Shown: in pieces, positions 51,705-60,608 of the stretch
How the letters are laid out: every line of letters begins with the position of its first letter
Numbering within the stretch: position 1 is the stretch's first letter
NCBI GenBank assembly: GCA_019115145.1
Contig: DXED01000030.1
Location: 62,001-126,000, forward strand
Length of the DNA: 64,000 nt
Direction of reading: 5' to 3'
Source: Claveliimonas intestinigallinarum
Lineage (GTDB): Bacteria > Bacillota > Clostridia > Lachnospirales > Lachnospiraceae
Made by a program: the position numbers and the translations under genes
The notes under the pieces: model-generated
What the model was told of the DNA's origin: nothing
Databases searched by the model: none
Seen by the model: the letters and a program-made list of their open reading frames with translations, nothing else

Positions 51705-51965
51705 ATGACGAGAGAAATTCTTTTGATCATTCTTTTTGCGGCAGCGCTGGTTGCGGTGTGCTGGATGCTCACAGAATACTGGCTTGGTACAAGAAGCCTT
51801 GGGATGAACGGAGAGATCGGAAGACTCCGTTTTGGAAGCCGGACAGCCTTTGCCCTCACCCATTTCTGGAGGAGAGTGGACGAGGCAAAGGATATCCCCG
51901 ATGAACCGCTGAAGCGGGAAATGGGACTGGCTGACAACGGTCTTCCGTCCCGGGAAAAACGATGA
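51705..51965 (+). CDS. Small single-helix membrane protein
   Basis: An 86-residue protein with one N-terminal membrane helix (ILLIILFAAALVAVCWMLTEYW) and a basic soluble tail. I use the ATG at 51705 after AGGGAGGCGG; the open frame from 51645 starts at the promoter. No family recognised. It is followed by a 53-residue protein and a HAD hydrolase. Confidence 0.6.
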   Translation: MTREILLIILFAAALVAVCWMLTEYWLGTRSLGMNGEIGRLRFGSRTAFALTHFWRRVDEAKDIPDEPLKREMGLADNGLPSREKR

Positions 51966-51984
51966 GCGAAGGAGAGACGCTGTT

Positions 51985-52146
51985 ATGACAGAAGAACTGA
52001 TCCGTGAACTGAAACACGTAAAAAACGCACTTGTGAACAAGGAAATGAAAGGGGAAGCCTGGGAGGAGAAGCAGGAGATGATCCAGAAGCTGGAGGATGT
52101 CACCAGCTATCTGAAGGATGCCCTGGGACAGGGGATTGAATTCTGA
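51985..52146 (+). CDS. Short charged helical protein (53 residues)
   Basis: This small gene reads from ATG 51985 to TGA 52144-52146: start MTEELIRELKHVKNALVNKE, end KDALGQGIEF. GAAGGAGAGACG lies at the right distance. Its TGA overlaps the next ATG (TGATG), which argues for real translation. It appears fully helical and charged; function unknown. Confidence 0.6.
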   Translation: MTEELIRELKHVKNALVNKEMKGEAWEEKQEMIQKLEDVTSYLKDALGQGIEF

Positions 52147-52835
52147 TGGGCGCCGAAAGGCCGGGGAGTATAGAAGCCCTGGTGTTTGACATGGACGGAC
52201 TTCTGTTTGACTCAGAACGAGTTGTGCAGCGAACCTGGAACATGGCCGGAGAGGAGCTGGGAGCAGGACAGGTGGGAGAGCAGATCTACCACACTCTGGG
52301 CATGAACCTGAAGAGCAGGACGGAATTTTTTCACAGGGTCTTTGGCCCGGACTTTCCCATGGAGGAATTCGCCGAGAGGACGAGAAGGTATTACAGGCAG
52401 ATCGAGGAGACAGAGGGCGTGCCCCTGAAGACGGGAGTCCGGGAGCTCCTCTCCTATGGAAAGGAGAACGGATACAGAATGGCGGTGGCCACCTCCTCCA
52501 GGAGGGAGCACTCCACCTACATGCTGAAGCGGGGCGGGATCTACTCCTTTTTCGACGGATTTATGTTCGGTGATATGGTGGAGAACGCCAAGCCCGATCC
52601 GGAGATCTACCGGAAGGCCTGCAGCCTTTTGGGCACAGCGCCGGAGCGGAGCATGGCTCTGGAGGACTCCCCCAACGGCATCCGGTCCGCATCCGCCGCC
52701 GGCATGGCGGCAGTCATGGTGCCGGATCTGGTGCAGCCGGATGAGGAGCTAAAGAGGCTGGCTTTCCGGGTGTGCCAGGACCTGACGGAAGTGATAGGGA
52801 TCCTGGAAGGACTGAAGCCGCAGGCGAAGGCCTGA
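52146..52835 (+). CDS. HAD hydrolase, phosphatase/phosphoglucomutase-like
   Basis: A 229-residue HAD enzyme with FDMDGLLFDSE (motif I), VATSSRREHS (motif II), KPDPEIYRKA (lysine) and ALEDSPNGIRSA (motif IV). The cap type is that of beta-phosphoglucomutases and related sugar-phosphate phosphatases; the substrate cannot be told. It ends before three 10-base direct repeats and a terminator. Confidence 0.88.
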   Translation: MGAERPGSIEALVFDMDGLLFDSERVVQRTWNMAGEELGAGQVGEQIYHTLGMNLKSRTEFFHRVFGPDFPMEEFAERTRRYYRQIEETEGVPLKTGVRELLSYGKENGYRMAVATSSRREHSTYMLKRGGIYSFFDGFMFGDMVENAKPDPEIYRKACSLLGTAPERSMALEDSPNGIRSASAAGMAAVMVPDLVQPDEELKRLAFRVCQDLTEVIGILEGLKPQAKA

Positions 52836-52851
52836 AAGAGCGGGAAAAAGC

Positions 52852-52881
52852 GAGACAAAATAAGACAAAATGGGACAAAAG
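52852..52881 (+). repeat. Three 10-base direct repeats
   Basis: Consecutive copies GAGACAAAAT, AAGACAAAAT and GGGACAAAAG between the HAD stop and the terminator. Confidence 0.6.
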
Positions 52882-52925
52882 AAAAGCATGGGCAGCAGAA
52901 GAGATACTTCCTGTCCATGCTTTTT
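52882..52925. terminator. Terminator between HAD and nagB
   Basis: A 14-position stem (52882-52895 with 52911-52924, one G-T) with flanking A and T runs, so it can serve both converging genes. Confidence 0.8.
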
Positions 52926-52965
52926 CTGTTTGTCAGAGGACCGTGGACCGGTCCGGTCTGCCTTT

Positions 52966-53703
52966 TTATTTCAGCTTTGGCATTTTTGAGAGAGCGGCCT
53001 CGTCAGCTACCAGAGTCACATCGTTGTGCATCTGAAGGATGGAAGCCGGAACTGCGGGAGTGACCGGACCAAAGAAGGCGTCCCTTACGATATCCGCTTT
53101 TCCCTCTCCATTTACGACTACAAGAATCTTCCTGGCCTGCATGATGGTCTTGATGCCCATTGTGTAGGCCTGACGGGGAACATCGTCGGCGGAGGCGAAG
53201 AAGCGCTTGTTTGCCTCGATGGTGCTCTCCTGGAGATCCACGCAGTGGGTCTCCTTCTCGAAGGCCTCTCCTGGCTCGTTGAAGCCGATGTGCCCGTTGT
53301 GGCCCAGGCCAAGGAGCTGCAGGTCCACGCCGCCCAGAGACTGGATCAGCCTCTCGTAGCGGGCGCACTCCTTGTCGCTGTCAGGCTCTGTGCCGTCCGG
53401 AAGATGGGTGTTTTCCGGAAGAATGTTTACGTGGTCGAAAAGATTGTGGTGCATGAAATAGTAGTAGCTCTGATCGTTATCCTTGGAGAGCCCCTTGTAC
53501 TCGTCCAGATTTACGGTGGTGACTGCGGAGAAGTCGAGATCCCCCTTTTTGTACCAGTCCACCAGCTGCTCGTATGTGCCGATGGGAGTGGACCCTGTGG
53601 CAAGTCCCAGCACGCAGTCTGGCTTCATGATGATCTGAGCGGAAATGATATTTGCCGCCTTGCGGCTCATGTCGCGGTAGTCGGTAGCTTTGTAGATTTT
53701 CAT
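52966..53703 (-). CDS. nagB: Glucosamine-6-phosphate deaminase
   Basis: A 245-residue enzyme that converts glucosamine 6-phosphate to fructose 6-phosphate and ammonia. LGLATGSTPIGTY, NLDEYKGL, GLGHNGHIGFNEPG and the C-terminal KIL/VNGEGKAD segments are intact. GAGGAGG is well spaced before the ATG at 53703; six more residues would be added by the ATG at 53721. No nagA is next to it. Confidence 0.95.
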   Translation of the reverse strand: MKIYKATDYRDMSRKAANIISAQIIMKPDCVLGLATGSTPIGTYEQLVDWYKKGDLDFSAVTTVNLDEYKGLSKDNDQSYYYFMHHNLFDHVNILPENTHLPDGTEPDSDKECARYERLIQSLGGVDLQLLGLGHNGHIGFNEPGEAFEKETHCVDLQESTIEANKRFFASADDVPRQAYTMGIKTIMQARKILVVVNGEGKADIVRDAFFGPVTPAVPASILQMHNDVTLVADEAALSKMPKLK

Positions 53704-53758
53704 TTGGATAAACCTCCTCAAAACATATTTTCTTTTCTATGGATGTGAAATCAATCTT

Positions 53759-54364
53759 TCAGACAAGAACAGCCTCCGTAAAATACTCCGGCATGTGGAA
53801 GGAGGGCACCGGAGATGTGATGGGGGCGTAGGCGGCGTAGTGTTCGATGTCCGCCGACTCTGAGATCTTGTAAAAATTGCAGAAAAAGGTGCTTCCCGCC
53901 TTCAGCTCCAGGGGACCGTACACGCGCTCCAGCACGGTCAGGGGGATGCGGAAGTGGGCGCTCCAGCTGTCTTCCCCGATCGTGGCCCGGACCTGGAACT
54001 TGGCGGCCTCCTCTTTGGAAAAATAGGACCGGTAGGTCCGGGAGGGGCCGTATGCGGCCAGAAGAGCGCCGTTTGCGTTGATCTCAAAATTCAGGTATGT
54101 ACCGGGGGCATCGTCCTTCCTGGAAAACAGCAGGAAGGCCTCCATGGCGCTGTCCCGATAGACCGGATCCAGGTAGGACTGAAAGGTCCTTCTGGGGTTT
54201 CTCTCCTCGCATACCATGCGCACATAAAATCCATCCCCCGGCACGAACCCGATATAGAAGTAGGTGCGGGGAATGGAGGAGGTGCCCCACAAAAGGTGAG
54301 TGATCTCACAGGGGGCGACTGTATTCAGTTCTTCTTTGTCCTTTAATATCTTTACATTCATCAT
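53759..54364 (-). CDS. Carbohydrate-binding family 9-like protein
   Basis: A 201-residue beta-rich protein that looks like a CBM9-like single domain (AYxR-like VRMVCEERNP, DSAMEAFLLFS, YLNFEINANGALLAAYG, SWSAHFRIPLTVL). It lacks a signal peptide and any catalytic domain, so it is a cytoplasmic protein of unknown role. Stands alone between nagB and a methyltransferase. Confidence 0.7.
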   Translation of the reverse strand: MMNVKILKDKEELNTVAPCEITHLLWGTSSIPRTYFYIGFVPGDGFYVRMVCEERNPRRTFQSYLDPVYRDSAMEAFLLFSRKDDAPGTYLNFEINANGALLAAYGPSRTYRSYFSKEEAAKFQVRATIGEDSWSAHFRIPLTVLERVYGPLELKAGSTFFCNFYKISESADIEHYAAYAPITSPVPSFHMPEYFTEAVLV

Positions 54365-54474
54365 GGTTCCAATGTAGCAGACAAAGGAGAGAAAAACAAC
54401 AGCTTAAAAAAGAAAAATATGAAAGTGCAAAAAAAACAGTTTATTGTGCTATAGCATCCCCGAAGACCCGGAAC

Positions 54475-55332
54475 CTAAGCCTCCCATCTGCCGGAAGCGC
54501 CGCAGGGGAGAAAGAGACCTGAGGCCGTCACGGGGAGGGCAATCTCCAGGGACTCTACATGTCCGCCGAAGGACTTCAGCTCCGTGCTCAGCATGTAGGT
54601 GAGCACCGCCGGGGCCAGCCCTGTGGTGTAGGAGTTTACCAGGAAAAAGAGGGGCTTGTCTGACAGAACCTTTGTGCACAGCTTGATAAAGGGGTGGATG
54701 GACTCCTCGATCTTCCAGATCTCCCCCTTGGGCCCTCTGCCGTAGGAGGGCGGGTCCATGATGATGGCATCGTAGTGATTGCCCCTGCGGATCTCCCGCT
54801 CCACGAACTTGGTGCAGTCGTCCACCAGCCAGCGTATGGGGGCATCCTTCAGCCCGGAGGAGACAGCGTTCTCCTTGGCCCAGGTGACCATGCCCTTGGA
54901 GGCGTCCACGTGGGTCACCGAGGCGCCCGCCGCGGCTGCGGCCAGGGTGGCTCCTCCTGTGTAGGCGAAAAGGTTCAGCACCTTGATAGGGCGGCCCGCC
55001 TGCCGGATCTTTTCAGAAAACCAGTCCCAGTTGGCGGCCTGCTCCGGGAAGAGCCCTGTGTGCTTGAAGCTGAAGGGCTTCAGATTGAAGGTCAGCTCCT
55101 TGTAGTGGATGGTCCACTGGGATGGAAGGTCAAAGAACTCCCACTCGCCGCCGCCCTTCTTGCTGCGGTGGTAGTGCGCGTTGCACTTTCTCCAGCCCTT
55201 CAGTGTCTTCGGAGTGTCCCAGATGACCTGGGGATCCGGCCGGATGAGGAGATAGTCGCCCCAGCGCTCCAGCTTTTCTCCCTGGCTGCAGTCCAGCACC
55301 TCGTAATCCTTCCAGTTGTCAGCAATCCACAT
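54475..55332 (-). CDS. RlmI-like SAM-dependent rRNA methyltransferase
   Basis: A 285-residue class I methyltransferase. SAM motif NLFAYTGGATLAAAAAGASVTHVDAS, and MDPPSYGRGPKGE with the DPPS catalytic loop of the RlmI/RlmK group that methylates 23S rRNA cytosine or guanine. There is no PUA domain at the N-terminus. Exact target is not readable. Confidence 0.85.
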   Translation of the reverse strand: MWIADNWKDYEVLDCSQGEKLERWGDYLLIRPDPQVIWDTPKTLKGWRKCNAHYHRSKKGGGEWEFFDLPSQWTIHYKELTFNLKPFSFKHTGLFPEQAANWDWFSEKIRQAGRPIKVLNLFAYTGGATLAAAAAGASVTHVDASKGMVTWAKENAVSSGLKDAPIRWLVDDCTKFVEREIRRGNHYDAIIMDPPSYGRGPKGEIWKIEESIHPFIKLCTKVLSDKPLFFLVNSYTTGLAPAVLTYMLSTELKSFGGHVESLEIALPVTASGLFLPCGASGRWEA

Positions 55333-55467
55333 ATATTTTCAACCTCGCTTCTTGTTTGATCATACATTAATAATACGTTGCGCGGAGAATTATAGCATAC
55401 CTTGGACAAGCCTTCAATTCCAACGGGAATATGTTTCTGAAATTTGTGGAATATTACGTGTATGACC

Positions 55468-55496
55468 TTTACCTTTTGCACTATCAGTGATAGAAT
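55468..55496 (+). promoter_or_regulatory. Putative promoter of the selenium operon with a palindromic operator
   Basis: TTTACC (55468-55473), 17-base spacer and TAGAAT (55491-55496). The perfect palindrome CTATCA-G-TGATAG (55481-55493) overlaps the -10 box and looks like a repressor site. Confidence 0.55.
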
Positions 55497-55543
55497 GTTT
55501 CTATAAGTGGGCGTGGACCCGCAAAAGAAAGGTGGAATACAGT

Positions 55544-56152
55544 ATGATCACAGTAAATGCAATGGGAGACAAGTGTCCGGTACCGGTCATCAAGACAAAG
55601 AAGGCTATGCAGGCCCTGACAGGCCCGGAGACCATCGAGGTTCTGGTAGACAATGAGATTTCTGTACAGAATGTGACAAAGATGGCTTCCTCAAGCGGCG
55701 GCAAGGTGACCTCCGAGAAGCTGGGAGAGGGCGAGTACAAGGTGACAATCCAGATGGAGGGAGCTCCGGCGGCAGCGGACGCAGCCGATGACACAGCCTG
55801 CATCCCGGACGCGAGGGGCAACATGATCGTCGTCATGTCATCCGACCGGATGGGCTCAGGAAACGATGAGCTGGGCAAGGTTCTGGCAAAAAGCTTCATT
55901 TTCGCGGTGACACAGCTTGAGGAACTGCCCAAAACCATGTTATTCTATAACGGCGGCGCCACGCTCACCTGCGAGGGATCAGACTGTCTTGAGGATCTGA
56001 AATCCCTGGAGGCGCAGGGCGTTGAGATCCAGACATGCGGCACATGCCTTGACTACTACGGTCTGAAGGAGAAGCTGGCAGTCGGATCTGTCACAAATAT
56101 GTACAGCATCGTGGAGACGATGGCCGGCGCTGCCAAGATCCTGCGCCCATAA
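55544..56152 (+). CDS. yedF: YedF: TusA-like plus DsrE-like selenium protein
   Basis: A 202-residue two-domain protein: a TusA/SirA-like N-terminal domain with the CPVP motif (C10) that carries sulfur or selenium in relatives, and a C-terminal DsrE-like domain with cysteines at CEGSDC and QTCGTCLDYYG. The family is linked to selenium use in bacterial genomes. I take the ATG at 55544 after AAAGGTGG; the frame from 55487 would begin at the -10 box. Confidence 0.88.
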   Translation: MITVNAMGDKCPVPVIKTKKAMQALTGPETIEVLVDNEISVQNVTKMASSSGGKVTSEKLGEGEYKVTIQMEGAPAAADAADDTACIPDARGNMIVVMSSDRMGSGNDELGKVLAKSFIFAVTQLEELPKTMLFYNGGATLTCEGSDCLEDLKSLEAQGVEIQTCGTCLDYYGLKEKLAVGSVTNMYSIVETMAGAAKILRP

Positions 56153-56182
56153 GGGAGGCAGGCTAAAGGAGGATATTTTATT

Positions 56183-57223
56183 ATGAAATCAGATGTCAGA
56201 CTGACCACGCTCAGCAAGACAGCGGGCTGAGCGGCCAAAATAGGTCCGGAGACCCTTGCTCAGGTTCTGAGCAAGCTGCCGAAATTTCAAGACGACAACC
56301 TGATTGTCGGCATAGAGACGTCCGACGACGCAGCTATCTATAAGGTGACAGACGATATAGCCATGATCCAGACCGTGGACTTCTTCACGCCGATTGTGGA
56401 CGACCCCTACATGTTCGGGCAGATCGCGGCGGCCAACTCCCTAAGCGATGTGTGGGCCATGGGCGGCGAGCCCGCGGTGGCCTTAAATATCGTGGGATTT
56501 CCCAACTGCCTTGACCCAGCCATCCTGGGCGACATACTGGCAGGGGGAGCGGACAAGGTGAAGGAGGCCGGAGCTGCCCTTGTGGGCGGACACTCTGTCC
56601 AGGACGATGAGCCCAAGTACGGCCTGTGTGTGTCCGGCTTCGTGCATCCCCAGAAGATCTTTAAAAATTATGGCTGTAGGCCGGGGGATGTGCTGGTGCT
56701 CACCAAACAGATCGGAAGCGGTATCGTCAACACGGCTGTGAAGGCCGAGATGGCGTCTCCCTCCGCTATACGGGAGACCCAGACTGTGATGGCGTCTCTG
56801 AACAAGAAGGCAAAGAAAGTGGCAGAGAGGTACAATGTATCTGCCTGCACGGACATTACGGGCTTTGGGCTTCTGGGCCACTGTGTGGAGATGGCCGAGG
56901 CCAGTGAGGTGACATTTGAGCTTCGCGTCCACGACATCGCCTACATGGAGGATGCCATAGACTATGCCAAGATGGGGCTTGTGCCCGCCGGGGCATATAA
57001 GAACAGAGGCTACTCCATAAAGAAGGTGGAGACCGGGGGCGTGGAGGAGCACTATCTGGATCTTCTGTATGACCCGCAGACATCGGGGGGACTTCTCCTG
57101 TCTGTGGCGCCGGAGGATCTGGAAAATGTGATGCGCGACTTTGAGCATGCGCATATGGATACAAAGGTATCCGTGATCGGGAAGGTGGGACCGAAGAGCG
57201 ATAAGCTGATCGTCCTGTCCTGA
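56183..57223 (+). CDS. selD: Selenophosphate synthetase, selenocysteine-containing
   Basis: The gene runs from ATG 56183 through an in-frame TGA at 56228-56230 to the TGA at 57221-57223 (346 residues). The TGA is codon 16 and sits in the context TAG-U-AAKIGPETL, exactly where SelD has its catalytic Cys or Sec before the GxxK lysine. Glycine-rich ATP loops follow, with TSDDAAIY and ACTDITGFGLLGH among the motifs. SelD makes selenophosphate from selenide and ATP. AAAGGAGG precedes the start. Reading the TGA as a stop would give a 15-residue peptide and a headless enzyme, so recoding is much more likely. Confidence 0.95.
56255..56275 (+). promoter_or_regulatory. Bacterial SECIS hairpin of selD
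   Basis: A nine-pair perfect stem (56255-56263 with 56267-56275) whose tip displays GGTT, the bases SelB usually reads. The tip lies about 33 bases after the UGA, within the usual bacterial range. Confidence 0.8.
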
Positions 57224-57282
57224 TGGTCAGATTTAAGGGTAGGATCCAGTGATCCGATCCAACAGGATGCGAGGAAGGGAAT

Positions 57283-58698
57283 ATGGATAAAAGCAAGTTA
57301 TACCGCAGCATACCCAAGGTGGATGTTCTGCTGGCGGATGAGGAGATACAGGGGCTGATCGAAGCCTACAGCCGGGAGACCGTCATGGAGGCGATCCGGT
57401 CTGAGACAGATGCCCTGCGGGCCTTTATCGGGGCCTGCCAGGATGAGGAGGAGGCCCGGCAGAAGACAGAGAGCCTCAAAAAGGATATTGAAGACCGGGT
57501 CAGAGCTATCAACACGCCCAATATGAGAAAGGTGATCAACGGCACTGGCACGGTCCTGCACACAAACCTGGGCCGGGCCCCCATTTCCGGGGAGCACTTA
57601 AAGAAGGCCGCGGACCTTGTGAGCGGGTACTCCAACCTGGAATACAATCTGGAGGCGGGAAGAAGAGGGGAGAGGTACTCCCACTTTGAGCAGCTTCTGT
57701 GCCGCCTGACGGGGGCTGAGGCGGCTATGGCCGTCAACAACAACGCGGCGGCGGTCATGCTGATCCTGAGCTCTCTTGCCAGGGGCGGAGAGGTGGTAGT
57801 CTCCAGGGGTGAGCTGGTGGAGATCGGAGGCAAATTCCGTATTCCCGATGTGATGGAGCAAAGCGGCGCCACTCTGGTGGAGGTGGGGACCACTAACAAG
57901 ACCCATCTGGCCGACTACGAGGAGGCGGTGACAGAGGAAACCAGGGCTCTCCTCAAGGTCCACACGAGCAACTACCGGATCGTTGGATTTACAGAGACCG
58001 TGGAGATCGATGAGCTGATCCCCCTGGCCAGGGAGAAGGATATCCCTGTCATCGAGGATCTGGGCAGCGGCGTGCTCATCGATCTTTCCAGATACGGGCT
58101 TACATACGAGCCCACGGTGCAAAGCTCCATAGCAAAGGGGGCGGACGTGGTCAGCTTCAGCGGGGACAAGCTTCTGGGAGGCCCCCAGGCCGGCATCATC
58201 GTGGGAAAGAAGAAATATATCGATATGATGAAGAAAAATCAGCTCACCAGGGCGCTGCGGATCGACAAATTTACAGCCGCGGCCCTGGAGCTGGTGCTCC
58301 ATGAGTATCTGTCAGAGGAGAAGGCCGTCCGCAATGTGCCGGTCCTTCGGATGATCACCCAGCCTGCCGGTGAGGTGAAAAAGGCGGCGGACTCCTTTGC
58401 CAGGAAGCTAAGACGGCTGCACCTGGCCGCGAAGATCCAGGTGGTCCCCTGCCAGTCCCAGATCGGCGGCGGCTCTCTGCCCCTGGAGAGGCTGGAGAGC
58501 TGGGGGGTGACCATCTTCCCCGAGAGAGTCACTGTGCCTGAGCTGGAGGAGCGGATGCGCCGCCTGCCGGTGCCCATCATCCCCAGAGTGGTCAATGATA
58601 CGATCCTCATGGATATGCGGACCGTGACAGCGGAGGACGCAGCCCTGGCAGCCCGGGAGCTTGGCGAGCTTGAGGAACTGGAGGTGCCGGAACAGTGA
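57283..58698 (+). CDS. selA: L-seryl-tRNA(Sec) selenium transferase
   Basis: A 471-residue PLP enzyme that turns Ser-tRNA(Sec) into Sec-tRNA(Sec). The N-terminal tRNA-binding region is followed by INGTGTVLHTNLGRAP, NNNAAAV and the PLP lysine in SFSGDKLLGGPQAG. Starts 59 bases after selD; overlaps selB by four bases (GTGA). Confidence 0.97.
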   Translation: MDKSKLYRSIPKVDVLLADEEIQGLIEAYSRETVMEAIRSETDALRAFIGACQDEEEARQKTESLKKDIEDRVRAINTPNMRKVINGTGTVLHTNLGRAPISGEHLKKAADLVSGYSNLEYNLEAGRRGERYSHFEQLLCRLTGAEAAMAVNNNAAAVMLILSSLARGGEVVVSRGELVEIGGKFRIPDVMEQSGATLVEVGTTNKTHLADYEEAVTEETRALLKVHTSNYRIVGFTETVEIDELIPLAREKDIPVIEDLGSGVLIDLSRYGLTYEPTVQSSIAKGADVVSFSGDKLLGGPQAGIIVGKKKYIDMMKKNQLTRALRIDKFTAAALELVLHEYLSEEKAVRNVPVLRMITQPAGEVKKAADSFARKLRRLHLAAKIQVVPCQSQIGGGSLPLERLESWGVTIFPERVTVPELEERMRRLPVPIIPRVVNDTILMDMRTVTAEDAALAARELGELEELEVPEQ

Positions 58699-60608
58699 AG
58701 CATATTATCATCGGAACAGCGGGCCACATCGACCACGGCAAGACCACACTCATAAAAGCCCTCACCGGGAGAAACACAGACCGGTGGGAGGAGGAGCAGC
58801 GCCGGGGGATCACCATTGACCTTGGATTTACCTGGTTTGATCTGCCGGGTGGAGACCGGGCGGGTATCATCGACGTGCCGGGACATGAGAAGTTCATCAA
58901 CAACATGGTGGCCGGCGTGGTGGGCATGGATCTGGTTCTCCTTGTGGTGGCTGCGGATGAGGGCATCATGCCCCAGACCCGGGAGCACATGGACATCCTG
59001 AATCTGCTGGGTATTGAGAAGAGTATCATCGTCCTGAACAAATGCGACCTGGTGGAGGAGGACTGGCTGGAGCTTGTGGAGGAAGAGATCAAAGAGGAGC
59101 TGGCAGGAACCTTCCTGGAGAAGGCGCCGGTGGTGCGGGTGTCCGCAGCCACGGGAGAGGGCCTTCCCCATCTGGTGGAGGTGATCCAGAGAATGTCGGA
59201 GGAAGAGGTGGAGGAAAAGGACACCTCCACGATCCCCCGTCTGCCCATTGACAGGGCTTTCTCCCTCTCCGGTTTTGGCACCATCATCACAGGAACCCTG
59301 CTCAGCGGCACGATCACAAAGGAAGACACGCTGGAGATGTACCCCATCGGGAAGACCAGCAAGATCCGCAGCATACAGGTTCACGGCGAGGACGTGGACA
59401 AGTGCTATGCGGGACAGAGGGTGGCAATCAATCTGTCCAATATCAAAAAGAGGGAGATCAGGAGAGGCTGTGTCCTGGCGCCGCCTGACAGTATGAAGAA
59501 CACGGATCTTTTGGATGTGAAGATGCGGATCCTGGACTCCTCCATGCGGGTGCTGACCAACCACACAAGGCTCCACCTCTTCACCGGCACGAGCGAGATC
59601 CTCTGCCGTGCGGTGCTCCTGGACAAGGAGGAGATCGGACCGGGAGAGAGCGGCTACGTGCAGCTTCGCCTGGAGGAGGAGCTTGCCGTGAAGAAGGGGG
59701 ACAAGTTTGTGGTGCGGTTTTACTCGCCTATGGAGACCATCGGAGGCGGCGTGATCCTGGAGCCCAATCCCTCAGTACACAGGCGCTTCCAGCAGCAGGT
59801 CATCGAGGATCTGGAGCGGAAGGAGTCAGGCTCCACAGCGGACGTGGTGGAGATGCATGTCCGGTCTCACGGAGAGACTATGATCACTCTGTCAGAGCTG
59901 GCCAAATTGACAGCCCTTGCCCCGGAGGAGATCGCCCGGGATGTGGAGGAGCTTAAGAAGGAGGGGACAGTTCTTACGTTCCCCATGAGAAAGGACACCT
60001 ACGTGTGGCACAGGCAGGCTGCCGCCCGGGCCAGAGAGCGGATCCTGGAGGAGCTTGCAGGCTATGAGGAAAAATATCCCTACCGCTACGGCATGAAGAA
60101 GGCCCAGATCCACACAGCGTTTTTCCCGAAGCTGAAGCCCAATGTATTTGACTCCTTTATCAGCCGTCTGGAGGAGGAGCAGGCTATAAAGAGGGTGGAC
60201 GAGTTCCTCAGCACGCCGGATTACGAAGTGTGTAAGGACGCCACCTACCAGCAGGTGTCAGAGACCCTTCTGGGGGCTATGGAGAAGGCCGGGTTTGATT
60301 TTGTCCGGTACGGGGAGATCCCTGTGAAGGGAGTGAGCCAGGAGGTGGAGGATGATATCCTGAACATCCTTCTGGAGGAAAAGCAGATCGTGAAGGTGAC
60401 AGAGGAGATGTACACTCTGTCATCCTACATGGAGCAGGCGAAAGAGAAGATACGCGAAAAGCTGAAGGAGGAGCCTGTGATAACCATCGCCCAGGTCCGG
60501 GACATGTTCCATACAAGCAGAAAGAGCGCCAAGCCCATTCTGGAGTATATGGACACGGTCAAGGTCACAAGAAAAACAGGGGCGGAAAGTGAAAGGGTAG
60601 CATACTGA
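58695..60608 (+). CDS. selB: Selenocysteine-specific elongation factor
   Basis: A 637-residue GTPase starting at GTG 58695. G1 GHIDHGKTT, G2 RRGITIDLGF, G3 DVPGHEKF and G4 NKCD are intact, and the C-terminal third forms the winged-helix repeats that bind the SECIS hairpin. It delivers Sec-tRNA to UGA. Its TGA overlaps the next ATG. Confidence 0.97.
   Translation: MKHIIIGTAGHIDHGKTTLIKALTGRNTDRWEEEQRRGITIDLGFTWFDLPGGDRAGIIDVPGHEKFINNMVAGVVGMDLVLLVVAADEGIMPQTREHMDILNLLGIEKSIIVLNKCDLVEEDWLELVEEEIKEELAGTFLEKAPVVRVSAATGEGLPHLVEVIQRMSEEEVEEKDTSTIPRLPIDRAFSLSGFGTIITGTLLSGTITKEDTLEMYPIGKTSKIRSIQVHGEDVDKCYAGQRVAINLSNIKKREIRRGCVLAPPDSMKNTDLLDVKMRILDSSMRVLTNHTRLHLFTGTSEILCRAVLLDKEEIGPGESGYVQLRLEEELAVKKGDKFVVRFYSPMETIGGGVILEPNPSVHRRFQQQVIEDLERKESGSTADVVEMHVRSHGETMITLSELAKLTALAPEEIARDVEELKKEGTVLTFPMRKDTYVWHRQAAARARERILEELAGYEEKYPYRYGMKKAQIHTAFFPKLKPNVFDSFISRLEEEQAIKRVDEFLSTPDYEVCKDATYQQVSETLLGAMEKAGFDFVRYGEIPVKGVSQEVEDDILNILLEEKQIVKVTEEMYTLSSYMEQAKEKIREKLKEEPVITIAQVRDMFHTSRKSAKPILEYMDTVKVTRKTGAESERVAY

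Noticed and set aside
55481..55493. Tetracycline-resistance operator
   Set aside because: The palindrome equals the tetO core, but no tetR or tet efflux/ribosome protection gene is nearby; kept only as a generic repressor site.
56183..56230. Broken selD gene with a premature stop
   Set aside because: The TGA is at the known Sec/Cys position, a SECIS hairpin follows, and selA/selB are adjacent.
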